From: Treponema sp. | GTDB lineage: Bacteria > Spirochaetota > Spirochaetia > Treponematales > Treponemataceae | Direction of reading: 5' to 3' | Length of the DNA: 64,000 bases | NCBI GenBank assembly: GCA_024402475.1 | Contig: JAKSTQ010000004.1 | Location: 1 to 64,000 of the forward strand | Shown here: positions 17,687-27,036 of the stretch, piece by piece | Layout: every line of letters starts with the position of its first letter | Position numbering within the stretch: position 1 is the first letter of the stretch | The notes under the pieces: model-generated | What the model saw: the letters and a program-made list of their open reading frames with translations, nothing else | Databases searched by the model: none | What the model was told of the DNA's origin: nothing | Translations under genes and position numbers: made by a program

Positions 17687-18259
17687 ATGAAAAAGATTTT
17701 AGGAATATTTGCAGTTTGTGCTGCCGTTATGATGATTGCAGGCTGTGTACGCCCAATTACCGGGAATCCGTCAGAAGATGCTGTGACCTGGACTCCTGTT
17801 ACAGCAAGTGCCGGAGACACTTACACTTATGATAGCAGTAATATTTTCAGTTCTGAGAAAAAAATTAAAATTGCTTTTACAAGTGCTACAGGCGGGGATG
17901 TTTTTACTGGCGAATCTCCTGCAGGAACTTTTACATATACTGCAGGTACTGGTGTCCTTGAATATACGGATTCAACATTATCCAGTGTAACTAACAGTAA
18001 ACTTGTTCAGGCGGGTTCTTCTTATTATATAATCAGACTTCCTCATACAAGACTTGATTCATTTACAGGGTTGTATGGCCGCTGGACAGGATTTTCTTTT
18101 GACAACGGGGGTTATTTCAAAATTAGCGGCAATAGTACTTTAAATTATACATACAGTAATAACAGCGGTTTTATAACGACAAGTCTGCTATCCTATCGTA
18201 AGATGCTTTACGATGGAACTAATGTTTACGAACAGGTTATTAGTGTGAAAAAGGAATAG
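17687..18259 (+). CDS. Small exported lipoprotein (190 aa)
   Basis: The ATG at 17687 has AGGGGAG 7 nt upstream. The signal ends in the lipobox MIAGC with Cys at residue 20. The mature protein is Ser/Thr/Tyr/Gly-rich and beta-like, with no domain recognised. A single-gene unit, it is divergent from the phosphofructokinase gene and closed by a terminator. Function unknown. Confidence 0.78.
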   Translation: MKKILGIFAVCAAVMMIAGCVRPITGNPSEDAVTWTPVTASAGDTYTYDSSNIFSSEKKIKIAFTSATGGDVFTGESPAGTFTYTAGTGVLEYTDSTLSSVTNSKLVQAGSSYYIIRLPHTRLDSFTGLYGRWTGFSFDNGGYFKISGNSTLNYTYSNNSGFITTSLLSYRKMLYDGTNVYEQVISVKKE

Positions 18260-18267
18260 CATATAAA

Positions 18268-18299
18268 AGGCGCGGATTTTTATTCTGCGTCTTTTTTTT
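18268..18299 (+). terminator. Terminator after the lipoprotein gene
   Basis: AGGCGCGGA pairs with TCTGCGTCT (9 bp including G-T pairs) around a T-rich loop and is followed by seven T residues. Confidence 0.75.
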
Positions 18300-18410
18300 G
18301 CGTGAGGCTATGGAGCAGTGCGAAGCAGACACCGCAGCCTCTGACAGGAGGCGAGGAGTCCGCGTGTGAGCAAGCTGCGAAACAGCCGGCCCTGCGGGAC
18401 ACGCCATAAA
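18300..18410. repeat. GC-rich intergenic element with two inverted-repeat pairs
   Basis: This 110-bp stretch is far richer in G+C than its surroundings. It contains GAGGCT (18304-18309) with AGCCTC (18336-18341), and GCGTGT (18362-18367) with ACACGC (18399-18404), giving two stem-loops side by side. It sits between a terminator and the lemA promoter region. It looks like a dispersed intergenic repeat or a structured RNA, but no second copy occurs in this window. Confidence 0.45.
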
Positions 18411-18481
18411 GAAAATTCTTGACGCAGCCAGTTTTATTTTATAAATTTTAAGATATAACATTTTTTTTTAAGAGGTCTGTT

Positions 18482-19078
18482 ATGAAAAAGACATTTAAAG
18501 CAATTTTGACAATTCTTGCGGCGGGGCTTTTGAGCGTGCTTGCTACAAGCTGCGGTTATAATAAAATGGTCAGTATGGACGAAGCTGTTGACGCGCAGTG
18601 GGCTCAGGTGCAGAACCAGTATCAGCGCCGCCTTGATTTGATTCCTAATCTTGTAAGCACTGTTAAAGGTTATGCTAAACACGAAGCTGAAGTTTTTGAA
18701 CAGATTGCCGAAGCCCGCAGTAAGGCCGGCGGAATGGTTAACGTTGACAAAAGTATTCTTGATGATCCTAAAGCTTTTGAACAGTTCCAGAAAGTACAGA
18801 ATGATCTTGGTGCAAGCCTTCAGCGTCTTCTTGTGATTTCTGAAAATTATCCTGCTCTTAAAGCTGATCAGAACTTCCTTGCCTTGCAGGATCAGCTTGA
18901 AGGTACAGAAAACCGTATTGCAACTGAACGCCAGAAGTTCAATGAAATGGTAAAATCTTATAACGCTTATATCAGAAGATTCCCTAACAATCTGTTTGCC
19001 GGAATGTTTGGTTTCGAAAAGAAATCATATTTTGCTGCAAATCCGGAAGCTGCAAATGCTCCCAAAGTGGAATTCTAA
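18482..19078 (+). CDS. lemA: LemA family protein (198 aa)
   Basis: The N-terminus is a signal/anchor ending in ATSCG, a likely lipobox, so the protein is membrane-tethered rather than having the usual bare TM. The LemA core is evident: AVDAQWAQVQNQYQRRLDLIPNL (about 37-59), VKGYAKHEAEVF and ENRIATERQKFNEMVKSYN. It is the first gene of a three-gene unit with two TPM-domain genes, an arrangement common in bacteria. LemA proteins are helical bundles of unclear biochemical role. AGAGG precedes the ATG. Confidence 0.9.
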   Translation: MKKTFKAILTILAAGLLSVLATSCGYNKMVSMDEAVDAQWAQVQNQYQRRLDLIPNLVSTVKGYAKHEAEVFEQIAEARSKAGGMVNVDKSILDDPKAFEQFQKVQNDLGASLQRLLVISENYPALKADQNFLALQDQLEGTENRIATERQKFNEMVKSYNAYIRRFPNNLFAGMFGFEKKSYFAANPEAANAPKVEF

Positions 19079-19770
19079 TGAAAGCAAAAACTCTTATTAA
19101 AAAACTTAATATTAACGAAGAAGCCAGAAGCAGGGTTGAACAGGCTGTCGCAGATGCTGAAAGTAAAACCACCGGCGAAATTGCTGTCTGCCTTGCTGCG
19201 GAAAGTTCGGATTATACCGGCTGGGAACTTTTTGCTGCTTTTGTTGCATCATTCCTTGTGTTTATTGTAATGCTTCCGTTTGCGCAGAACATCAGATTTT
19301 TTTACGAGAGCCTGACATGGTCGAGCCCTGAATGGTATCTTCCTGCGATTTACGGTTTTGTTGTTTTTTCGCTGGTGCTGATTTTCTTTTTTGTGTTTAA
19401 TATTCCGGCTTTGGACCGTTTTGTGATTCCTGCTTCGTGGCGGAATAAAATGGTTACCTGTAAAGCCTTTGAAGTTTTTACACGCTCAGGTGTTTACAAT
19501 ACAAAAGACCGCAGTGGAATTCTGATTTATGTTTCTTACATTGAACGCCAGGTTCGTATTATTGCGGATACTGGTATTGCAAAGGAAATCAGTCAGGATC
19601 TGTGGAATCTTATTGCTGATGACCTTGCAAGCGAAATCGGTAAAAAGAATACTGCTGACGGTTTGTGCGGTTCCATTGAAAAATGCGGCGCGCTTCTGGC
19701 TGAAAAGTTTCCTGCAGAAAAAGACAACCCTAATGAACTTTCTGACAAACTGATTATTCTTGCTGACTAG
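19078..19770 (+). CDS. TPM-domain membrane protein (230 aa)
   Basis: The start overlaps the lemA stop by one base (TAATG), so translation is coupled. Residues 1-35 hold the start of a TPM fold (RVEQAVADAESKTTGEIAV). It is interrupted by two membrane spans (about 47-70 and 90-118) and resumes with RSGILIYVSYIERQVRIIAD. This is the two-TM TPM type found beside LemA. No enzymatic activity can be assigned. Confidence 0.8.
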   Translation: MKAKTLIKKLNINEEARSRVEQAVADAESKTTGEIAVCLAAESSDYTGWELFAAFVASFLVFIVMLPFAQNIRFFYESLTWSSPEWYLPAIYGFVVFSLVLIFFFVFNIPALDRFVIPASWRNKMVTCKAFEVFTRSGVYNTKDRSGILIYVSYIERQVRIIADTGIAKEISQDLWNLIADDLASEIGKKNTADGLCGSIEKCGALLAEKFPAEKDNPNELSDKLIILAD

Positions 19771-19779
19771 GAGGGCACG

Positions 19780-20556
19780 ATGAAATTAAAAAAATTGATG
19801 TGTGCTGCCGTTGTTTTGTTTACAGCGACTTTTGCATTTGCCCTTAAGGTTCCGGCTTTGACTGGTCCTGTTGTTGATAATGCCGGACTTTTGAGTTCTG
19901 ATGATTATGAATATCTGACAGAACTTCTTAGTAATTATGATCCTCAGGCTGGGGCTCAGATTGCCGTTTTAACTGTGCCTTCTCTTGAAGGAGAGTCCAT
20001 CGAAGGTTTTGCTTATGATGTTGCAAAGGAATGGAAAATCGGTTCAAAAGAATATAATAACGGCGTAATTCTGATCATCGCACTTAATGAACGAAAAATC
20101 CGTATTCATACCGGTTATGGTGTTGAAGATACTTTGACTGACGTAAAGTGCGGCCTGATTATCCGTAATGTTATTGCTCCATGTTTTCAGAACGGCGATT
20201 ATGGTGAAGGTATTGTTAAAGGCGTTCAGAATATTGCCGGGATTATCGGTTATGAAGGAGTTGAAGTTTCTAAATCAGTAAGCGATCCTGAACATGGTGC
20301 TGATTCTCAGGGAAAAGATGTTTTTGGCATGTTCTTTGTAATCTGGTTTATTCTTGTTACCGGGGCTCTTTCTTCGAAATTTCCGGGGCTTTTGGGCTGG
20401 CTTCCATGGGCTATTCTCTTTAGAGGCTCAAGCGGACGCTCTGGCAGCAGTCATTACAGCAGCCATCACAGCAGTTTTGGCGGCGGTTCCAGAGGCGGAG
20501 GATTTTCCGGTGGAGGCGGCGGCTTTGGCGGCGGTGGTGCTTCCGGCGGCTGGTAA
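19780..20556 (+). CDS. Exported TPM-domain protein with Gly-rich tail, YgcG-like (258 aa)
   Basis: A signal peptide (cleavage near FAFALK) precedes a TPM domain (VVDNAGLLSSDDYEYL ... GVILIIALNERKIRIHTGYGVE, about 30-165). Then come one membrane span (about 185-210) and a Ser/His then Gly-rich tail ending GGGGASGGW. This is the standard YgcG/DUF layout, with the TPM domain outside the membrane. It has GGAGGG before the ATG and a gap of 9 nt after the previous gene, so it is the third gene of the lemA unit. In photosystem II repair the related domain is a phosphatase; here the activity is unproven. Confidence 0.85.
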   Translation: MKLKKLMCAAVVLFTATFAFALKVPALTGPVVDNAGLLSSDDYEYLTELLSNYDPQAGAQIAVLTVPSLEGESIEGFAYDVAKEWKIGSKEYNNGVILIIALNERKIRIHTGYGVEDTLTDVKCGLIIRNVIAPCFQNGDYGEGIVKGVQNIAGIIGYEGVEVSKSVSDPEHGADSQGKDVFGMFFVIWFILVTGALSSKFPGLLGWLPWAILFRGSSGRSGSSHYSSHHSSFGGGSRGGGFSGGGGGFGGGGASGGW

Positions 20557-20567
20557 TCATTGATGAT

Positions 20568-20592
20568 AACTGTCAGAATTTCCCTGACAGTT
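20568..20592 (+). terminator. Hairpin terminator after the lemA unit
   Basis: AACTGTCAG and CTGACAGTT form a perfect 9-bp stem with a 7-nt loop. The downstream T-run is weak (ATCTGTATTTT). Confidence 0.6.
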
Positions 20593-20646
20593 ATCTGTAT
20601 TTTATCCATGGTCTTGTTGAAATTCACGTGAAAAACCGATAAAATT

Positions 20647-21741
20647 ATGCCCATGGATTTAATGAAAAAGCTTGAACAGTGCGAAGCCCGTTTTAAGGAA
20701 GTGGACGCACCTGTAATGTCTCCTGATCTTGTTAAGGACGCAAAAAAATACAAAGACACTATGCGTGAACACGGCTACCTTGGTGGCCTTATGGAATTGT
20801 TTACTGAATACAAAAAAGTAGTTCAGGGTATCGAAGATTCCAAAGTAATGATCACTCAGGAAGATGATGTAGAAATGAAAGAAATGGCTCGTGAAGAATT
20901 GCATGAGCTCGAAGACCGTCTTCCAAAACTCGAAGAAGAAATCAAACTTAAATTAATTCCACCTGATCCTCTTGATGAAAAGAACATCATTCTTGAAATT
21001 CGTTCTGCTGCCGGCGGTGACGAAGCAAGTCTTTTTGTTCGTGACCTTTGGGAAATGTACTGCCACCTTGCAGAACGCAAAGGCTGGAAGACAGAAACCA
21101 TGGAAGCTCAGGAAACTGAAGTCGGTGGTTTCAATAAAATCGTAACTTCTGTAAGCGGTAAATTTGTTTACGGTACTTTGCGCTGGGAATCTGGCGTTCA
21201 CCGTGTACAGCGCGTTCCTGCTACTGAAAGCCAGGGCCGTCTGCAGACTTCTACTGCAACTGTTGCTGTTTTGCCTGAAGCTGATGAAGTTGATATTCAG
21301 ATTAACCCTAATGATGTTCGTGTTGACGTAATGCGTGCCGGTGGTCCTGGCGGTCAGTGTGTAAATACAACTGACTCTGCTGTTCGTTTGACACATATTC
21401 CTACAGGTCTTGTTGTTATTCAGCAGGATCAGAAATCTCAGATCAAGAACAAAGAAAAAGCATGGTCTGTTCTGCGTGCCCGTCTTTTTGACCTTGAACA
21501 GAGCAAGAAAGATGCTGAACGTTCTGCTGCCCGTAAGAGCATGGTTGGTAACGGTGACCGTTCTGAAAAAATCCGTACTTACAACTATCCTCAGGACCGC
21601 GTAACTGATCACCGTATTAACTACAGCGCTCATAACCTTCCTGGATTTATGATGGGTAATATGGATGATATGCTTGACGCCCTCAACGTATACGCAAAAG
21701 AAGAACAGCTTAAGACTGATGTCACAGAACTTAACGGTTAA
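20647..21741 (+). CDS. prfA: Peptide chain release factor 1 (364 aa)
   Basis: It ends translation at UAA and UAG. The stop-codon anticodon tripeptide is PAT ([12 protein letters not shown]), which marks RF1 rather than the SPF of RF2. The peptidyl-hydrolase motif GGQ is in [18 protein letters not shown], with the Gln methylated by PrmC. Length is normal. Two nearby ATGs (20647, 20653) are possible starts. prmC overlaps its 3' end, so the modifying enzyme is co-produced. Confidence 0.97.
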   Translation: MPMDLMKKLEQCEARFKEVDAPVMSPDLVKDAKKYKDTMREHGYLGGLMELFTEYKKVVQGIEDSKVMITQEDDVEMKEMAREELHELEDRLPKLEEEIKLKLIPPDPLDEKNIILEIRSAAGGDEASLFVRDLWEMYCHLAERKGWKTETMEAQETEVGGFNKIVTSVSGKFVYGTLRWESGVHRVQRVPATESQGRLQTSTATVAVLPEADEVDIQINPNDVRVDVMRAGGPGGQCVNTTDSAVRLTHIPTGLVVIQQDQKSQIKNKEKAWSVLRARLFDLEQSKKDAERSAARKSMVGNGDRSEKIRTYNYPQDRVTDHRINYSAHNLPGFMMGNMDDMLDALNVYAKEEQLKTDVTELNG

Positions 21742-22684
21742 AGAATTCAAAAACCTTGCCGTAAGCAGATTGTGTAAAAGTCCTTCGCCGTCTTTAGATG
21801 CTGATGTTATTTTACAGCATTTTTTGAAAGTCGACCGGACCTGGCTTTTGATGCATCGTGATGACGTGCTGCAGTCAGATGACCTTGTCATTCTTGAAGA
21901 AGCTATTAATAAAAGAATGACAGGGCTTCCTGTTGCATACATTACCGGTGTGAAAGAATTTTATGGCCGGAATTTTTTTGTCTGTCCTGATGTTTTAATT
22001 CCCAAACCTGATACTGAAATCCTTGTAGAAAAAGCAGCCGCTTTAATAAAAAATAGAATCCGCAGTAATCCGGATGCTGTACTGAATGTCGCAGATATCT
22101 GTACAGGCAGCGGATGTATTGCTGTAAGCGTTCTTGCTGAAGTCCTTGAAGAATATCCTGAAGCTAAAATAAATTTTTTCATGACTGATATCAGTCAGAA
22201 AGCCCTTGATGTTGCCGTTAAAAATATTTCTGTTCTAGACTGGGATGTTCAGGTAAAAACTGACTGCATAAAAAATGATGATCTGCCTGTAGTCGCTTTT
22301 GTGGACTATAAAAATGTTTTTGTAAAAGTACTGCGCGGCGATCTGCTTTGCGGTCTTGATTCGTTGGATTTTATTCTTACAAATCCGCCTTATATTCCTA
22401 AAGTTATGGTTGATGAACTTTTGCTTGACGGCAGAAATGAACCACGCCTTGCTCTTGACGGTGATACTGACATCGAAGAAACAAGCAGTGACGGCCTTGC
22501 AATTGTAAGGCGGCTTTTTGTTCTGGCAAAAAAATCCATGAATGATGATGCCGTTATGCTATGCGAGACCGGTGAATATAACGCAAAAACCGCCGCTGAT
22601 TATGCGACGGCTTTAGGTTTTAAAAACGTAAATATTTTACAGGATCTTGAAGGTCAGGATCGTGTTGTTATCTGTAATGCGTAA
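21719..22684 (+). CDS. prmC: Release factor glutamine methyltransferase (321 aa)
   Basis: It methylates the Gln of the GGQ motif in release factors using S-adenosylmethionine. An N-terminal helical domain ([10 protein letters not shown], the PrmC signature) is followed by a Rossmann methyltransferase with the SAM loop [14 protein letters not shown] and the active-site NPPYIP. I place the start at 21719 ([10 protein letters not shown]), inside the end of prfA with a 23-nt overlap. About 25 extra residues lie between the nucleotide-binding strands and NPPY, making the protein longer than the usual 280-290. Confidence 0.93.
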   Translation: MSQNLTVKEFKNLAVSRLCKSPSPSLDADVILQHFLKVDRTWLLMHRDDVLQSDDLVILEEAINKRMTGLPVAYITGVKEFYGRNFFVCPDVLIPKPDTEILVEKAAALIKNRIRSNPDAVLNVADICTGSGCIAVSVLAEVLEEYPEAKINFFMTDISQKALDVAVKNISVLDWDVQVKTDCIKNDDLPVVAFVDYKNVFVKVLRGDLLCGLDSLDFILTNPPYIPKVMVDELLLDGRNEPRLALDGDTDIEETSSDGLAIVRRLFVLAKKSMNDDAVMLCETGEYNAKTAADYATALGFKNVNILQDLEGQDRVVICNA

Positions 22685-22690
22685 ACTGTT

Positions 22691-22984
22691 TTAGGATTTG
22701 AATTCTACTGCATTTACGATAAACAGTTTGATTCCTTCTCCCGGAAATTTTTCCTTTAACGCAGTAATAACTTTCTTTACGATTTCGCACTGACTGTCTG
22801 AAACATAACTTACAAGAATAAAGTTTGTTTCAGGCCAGGTTGCATCCCCAAGTTTACGGGCGTTTTTTCCGCGGCCATGAACTACAGGGATGTAAGTGTA
22901 TAAAATATCCGGAATGTATTCTTCAAGGTTTTCTATGAGTTCATCCTGGATTGACTGGTTTGCGATAATTTCTGTGCGTACCAT
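22691..22984 (-). CDS. Small PII-like, RND-transporter-associated protein, PG0541 type (97 aa)
   Basis: A ferredoxin-like protein of 97 residues with the stretch YIPVVHGRGKNARKLG, then WPETNFILVSYV. It matches in layout the small proteins found next to RND efflux genes in Bacteroidota and spirochaetes and grouped near the PII/CutA fold. Its ATG overlaps the RND stop by one base (TAATG), so it is the last gene of the efflux operon and translationally coupled. It may tune or assemble the pump, possibly through metal or nucleotide binding. The family link is from memory of the pattern. Confidence 0.65.
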   Translation of the reverse strand: MVRTEIIANQSIQDELIENLEEYIPDILYTYIPVVHGRGKNARKLGDATWPETNFILVSYVSDSQCEIVKKVITALKEKFPGEGIKLFIVNAVEFKS

Positions 22985-25900
22985 TATTTTTCTCCTTTTT
23001 CAATCTTAACAAGTGATTTTGATTTCTTTTTGTCACTCATAATGAGAGAGTAGAGAACTGGAATAAAGAAAAGTGTGATGAATGTACTTGATGTAAGGCC
23101 TCCGATTACTGCCATACCGATTGGTCTTACCATTCCTGCTGAACCTTCTGTTGCAAAACACATTGGAAGCATACCAAGAATTGTTGTAAGTGTTGTCATA
23201 AGTACTGGGCGCAAACGGGATGCTCCGGCTTCAAGACATGCCTGCATTTTTGGAATGCCGCGGTTCATCAGGAGATTTGTGTAGTCTACGAGAATGATAC
23301 CGTTGTTTACTACGATTCCGACAAGCATGATGATACCTACCATTGACATCATGGACATTGGTTCACCAAAGAGTTTATAGATCATGATTACACCGATTGC
23401 AATGAACGGAATTGTCGCAAGGTTGATAAGCGGTGCTTTGAATGATTCGTAAGTTGCTGCCATTACGCCGAATACAAGAATGACTGCCATAAGAATGATC
23501 TGTCCGTAGAACGAACCTTTTTCTTTCATTTCTTTGTCTGAACCTTCGTAACTTAAAGAAACGCTGTCAGGAATAAGAATGTTTTTTGCAATCTGTTCCC
23601 TGATAAGGTCTTCGACAACATTTGCATTCTGTTTTGAAATGATATCTGCAGAAAGCTTTACAAGGCGCTGCTGGTTTTCGCGCTGAATTGCAACTGGACC
23701 AAGACCTTTCTTAAGTTTTGCAAAGTTTGATACTGCAACTAAGCCCTGTGATCCGCGGACATAAATTGATTCCAGGTCTACAAGCTTTGTCTTGTCTGAA
23801 GGCTGATACATAAGTACTACTGAATATTCTTTACCGTCTTTGCGGTAAGTTGTTGCAGTTGTTCCTTCGATTGCGTTGTAGATTTCTGAAGCAACTGTTG
23901 TAACGTCAATTCCCATGGAATAAGCGCGTGGACGGTCAATTTCAATTTCGATCTGTGGAAGTCCTTCTTCTGTGTCGATTGAAACTTCTCCGATATCAGG
24001 AATGCCTGCCATTATTTCTTTGAGCTGGTCTGCAAACTTAAGGATGATGTCAAGGTCGCGCCCGCGTAATGCAAGAACAATATCGCTTCCAGTCATCTGT
24101 TTTGACATTCCCTGACCGAACTCAAAGTTTACACCGCTGAAGTCAAAGAAGTGTTTGCGCAGTTTTTCGCGGATTGTGTTTGAGTTATCTATCTGTTTTG
24201 AAGCTGACGGCAGGCGGATAGAAATTGTAGCTTTGTAAGTACTTGTGTTACCGCGTCCTGTACCGATGCTTGTAATGATGTAGTCGTATCCTTTGATTTC
24301 GTCTTCGATAAGTTTTTCTACCTGGCGTGCAACTTCTGTTGTCTGTTCAAGTGAAGAACCGATTGGCAGTGTAAAGCTTAAGTTTACGTTGTCATCGTTT
24401 CCGCCCGGCATCATGTTCATGCGCATAGTGAATGCAAGGAAGATTGAAGAAACCAGAAGCAATACACATACAATTGTTGTGATTGCACGGTGATTCAATG
24501 CACGCTGCAGCCATTTTTTATAGAAGACTGTAATTTTTTCGATTACGGCGTTAAGTGCGCCGTAGATTTTGATGAGAACTTTGTTTGTTACAGGTTTTTC
24601 GTTTCTGTTTGTAAGAGGAAGGAATTTTCCGGCAAGAACAGGAACAAGGAATACTGCAACGAACAGACTGGAAACAAGAGCGATTACTACTGTAAAGATA
24701 ATTCCCTTGAACATCTGTCCCATGAATCCAAGTTTTCCCATAAAGAAAATGAATGGAACGAATACACAGATTGTTGTAAGGTTTCCTGAAGTTACAGATG
24801 CAATCATTTCCTGGGATCCAAGAATGGCTGCAATATCTGCTTTTGTTCCGCGTATACGGTATGAATAAATGTTTTCGATCATTACGATTGAAGCATCTAC
24901 GATCATACCTACACCAAGAATAAGTCCTGTAAGAGTCATCATGTTGAGTGTGATTCCGCAGAAGTTCATTGCAAGAAGTGTTATGACTACAGAAAGCGGA
25001 ATTGAAATTGCGATGATGATTGTACTTTTGAAACTCTGCAAAAAGAGGAAGAGGATGATTACTGCAAGAATAAGACCTTCTACTGCTGATTCAACAAGAG
25101 TATTGATTGTATCACGGATGGAAACTGTATCATCAGAAATAATTGAGAGAGTAACATCTGCTGGAAGTGTTGCTTTAACTTCTTCCATTTTTTTGTAAAC
25201 GGCATTTGCAACATTTACTGAGTTTTCTCCGGACTGTTTTGTAATTGAAACATAAACGCCTGGAACTCCGTTGATGTAAACTTCGGAAGTTTTGTCTTTA
25301 AATCCAAGATAAGCTGTTCCAAGGTCAGCAAGTTTTACATCATAACCGTTAACTTTTGCAATTACTGTATTTTGAATCTGCTGTACGTCTGTAAATTCAC
25401 CGGTTGTACGAACGGCGTAATCAAGTTTACCTTCTGCAATTTTACCGCCGCCAAGTTCAAGGTTCTGCTTTGCAAGTGCTGCTTTTACAGAACTGATGCT
25501 AAGTCCGTAAGCTGAAAGTCTGTTCTGGCTTAAGTCAATGCGAACGATTTTTGTACGACCGCCGGAAACTGATGCTTCTGCAACGCCGTCTGCCTGTTCC
25601 AGGATATCTTTAATCTGATCTTCTGCAAGCTGTTTAAGGTCATCGTTTGAACGGTTACCGCGGACTGCAAGACGCATGATAGGCCATGCATTTGAGTCCA
25701 TCTTGAAAATTCCAGGATTGTCTGCATCATCAGGAAGACGACGGCGGACGCGGTCAATTTTATCGCGGATGTTTGTTGTAGCAACATCAAGGTCAGTACC
25801 GTAATCAAATTCCAGCTGAATGCTTGAACGGCCTTCCTGACTTGTTGATGTCATTTTTTTAAGTTTGTTAACGCTGACAAGAGAACTTTCGAGAACCTTT

Positions 25901-26091
25901 GTTACTGATTTTTCTACGGCTTCTGGTCCTGCGTTAGGATAAGATGTGGAAATAAAAATTACCGGGTTATCTACGTCCGGAAAGAGACTTACCGGAACAT
26001 TGCTCATTGTAAAGATTCCCATTACAGCAAGGAGTGCAAAAACAATTAAGGTGAGAATCGGATGAGCCAGTGTCTGTTTGGAAAGACTCAT
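22984..26091 (-). CDS. RND-family efflux transporter, inner-membrane pump (1035 aa)
   Basis: A proton-driven inner-membrane pump of the AcrB/HAE type. Full length, with TM1 (THPILTLIVFALLAVMGI), two large periplasmic loops and TM4 containing GMIVDASIVMIEN. The first Asp of the AcrB DD pair is kept, the second is Ala, and the TM10 Lys site reads VNNGIILVDY. This is the pattern of HAE1-like pumps of Gram-positives and spirochaetes. It lies in an operon in the order outer-membrane factor, fusion protein, pump, PII-like protein, with gaps of -4, 3 and -1 nt. Substrates (drugs, lipids or metals) cannot be told. Confidence 0.93.
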   Translation of the reverse strand: MSLSKQTLAHPILTLIVFALLAVMGIFTMSNVPVSLFPDVDNPVIFISTSYPNAGPEAVEKSVTKVLESSLVSVNKLKKMTSTSQEGRSSIQLEFDYGTDLDVATTNIRDKIDRVRRRLPDDADNPGIFKMDSNAWPIMRLAVRGNRSNDDLKQLAEDQIKDILEQADGVAEASVSGGRTKIVRIDLSQNRLSAYGLSISSVKAALAKQNLELGGGKIAEGKLDYAVRTTGEFTDVQQIQNTVIAKVNGYDVKLADLGTAYLGFKDKTSEVYINGVPGVYVSITKQSGENSVNVANAVYKKMEEVKATLPADVTLSIISDDTVSIRDTINTLVESAVEGLILAVIILFLFLQSFKSTIIIAISIPLSVVITLLAMNFCGITLNMMTLTGLILGVGMIVDASIVMIENIYSYRIRGTKADIAAILGSQEMIASVTSGNLTTICVFVPFIFFMGKLGFMGQMFKGIIFTVVIALVSSLFVAVFLVPVLAGKFLPLTNRNEKPVTNKVLIKIYGALNAVIEKITVFYKKWLQRALNHRAITTIVCVLLLVSSIFLAFTMRMNMMPGGNDDNVNLSFTLPIGSSLEQTTEVARQVEKLIEDEIKGYDYIITSIGTGRGNTSTYKATISIRLPSASKQIDNSNTIREKLRKHFFDFSGVNFEFGQGMSKQMTGSDIVLALRGRDLDIILKFADQLKEIMAGIPDIGEVSIDTEEGLPQIEIEIDRPRAYSMGIDVTTVASEIYNAIEGTTATTYRKDGKEYSVVLMYQPSDKTKLVDLESIYVRGSQGLVAVSNFAKLKKGLGPVAIQRENQQRLVKLSADIISKQNANVVEDLIREQIAKNILIPDSVSLSYEGSDKEMKEKGSFYGQIILMAVILVFGVMAATYESFKAPLINLATIPFIAIGVIMIYKLFGEPMSMMSMVGIIMLVGIVVNNGIILVDYTNLLMNRGIPKMQACLEAGASRLRPVLMTTLTTILGMLPMCFATEGSAGMVRPIGMAVIGGLTSSTFITLFFIPVLYSLIMSDKKKSKSLVKIEKGEK

Positions 26092-26094
26092 AAA

Positions 26095-27036
26095 TTATTC
26101 ATCTCCTTTTTTATTTTCTTTTGAAGCATTTACATCGATGATTTTTGCGCCTTCAGAAAGGGAAGCAACACCTTCTGTAACAACCCGTTCTCCAACTTTA
26201 AGTCCTGAATAAATCTGGTAAACGCCGTCTACCTGTTCGCCTAAAGTAACTTCCCTCTGTTCAACGGTTTCGCCGTCTTCTTTTACAACAAAGGCGTAAG
26301 TTTTATCTGCGCGTGTCTGGATGCTTGAAGAATCCATTACTACTGTTCCTGAAAGGTCACGGATATAAAGAATTACCTGACCGAACATTCCGGCGTTGAT
26401 TCGTTCATCATTATGATCAAATGTAAGGATAATCTGTTTTGTACGGCTGAGCTTATCAACTACAGGAGAAACTTTTGTAATCGAAGCTGGGAATACGACA
26501 TCAGGGTAAGCCTGAACTTTTACATCTGCTTTAAGTCCTGTCTTAAGGAATGAAACATAGCGTTCAGGAATGTTTGCTGTTACCTGAAGATTGTTTGTAT
26601 CTCCGACAATTGTGATTGGTGTTGATTTTGAAACTGTTGCTCCTGTTCTAAGCGGTGTAGAAAGAATGCTTCCTGAAATAGGAGAAATTACAGGGCTTAG
26701 TGCAAAGTATACGCCTGGACTTGAAGGGTCAACTTTTGCAATAACCTGTCCGCGTTTTACCTGAGTTCCAAGAGAAACATAACATTCTACGAGTTTTCCT
26801 GCCTGGTCAGGGTAGATTTCTACCTGGCGCTGAGATTCGATTTCACCGTTGGTAATTACATAATCATGGAGAGTCTGTTCTTCCAGCACTTTTGTTGCTA
26901 CAGAGAAAGAAGTCTGTGCATAACTTCTCTTTGACATCTGCTTTTTGCCATAGATTGCTTTAAGTCCAAAAAAAGCACAGACAGCTGCAATTATAATTGC
27001 GGCAATAAGGATGATGTATTCTTTCTTTAATTTCAT
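26095..27036 (-). CDS. RND efflux membrane-fusion (periplasmic adaptor) protein (313 aa)
   Basis: One N-terminal membrane anchor (IILIAAIIIAAVCAFFGL) is followed by lipoyl/barrel-sandwich halves (EIYPDQAGKLVECYVSLGTQVKRGQ and VISPISGSILSTPLRTGATV), a beta-barrel and a membrane-proximal domain. The hairpin between the lipoyl halves is very short, so contact with the outer-membrane factor must be compact. Its ATG overlaps the end of the TolC-like gene by 4 nt (ATGA) and the pump gene starts 3 nt downstream. Confidence 0.9.
   Translation of the reverse strand: MKLKKEYIILIAAIIIAAVCAFFGLKAIYGKKQMSKRSYAQTSFSVATKVLEEQTLHDYVITNGEIESQRQVEIYPDQAGKLVECYVSLGTQVKRGQVIAKVDPSSPGVYFALSPVISPISGSILSTPLRTGATVSKSTPITIVGDTNNLQVTANIPERYVSFLKTGLKADVKVQAYPDVVFPASITKVSPVVDKLSRTKQIILTFDHNDERINAGMFGQVILYIRDLSGTVVMDSSSIQTRADKTYAFVVKEDGETVEQREVTLGEQVDGVYQIYSGLKVGERVVTEGVASLSEGAKIIDVNASKENKKGDE

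Noticed and set aside
18240..18461. 73-codon open frame on the minus strand across the GC-rich intergenic element
   Set aside because: It runs through a terminator and inverted repeats, has no ribosome-binding site, and its composition reflects the repeat.
20953..21942. 329-codon open frame antisense to prfA and prmC
   Set aside because: It lies entirely opposite two certain genes, with low-complexity Ser/Phe/Asn/Thr translation and no start signal.
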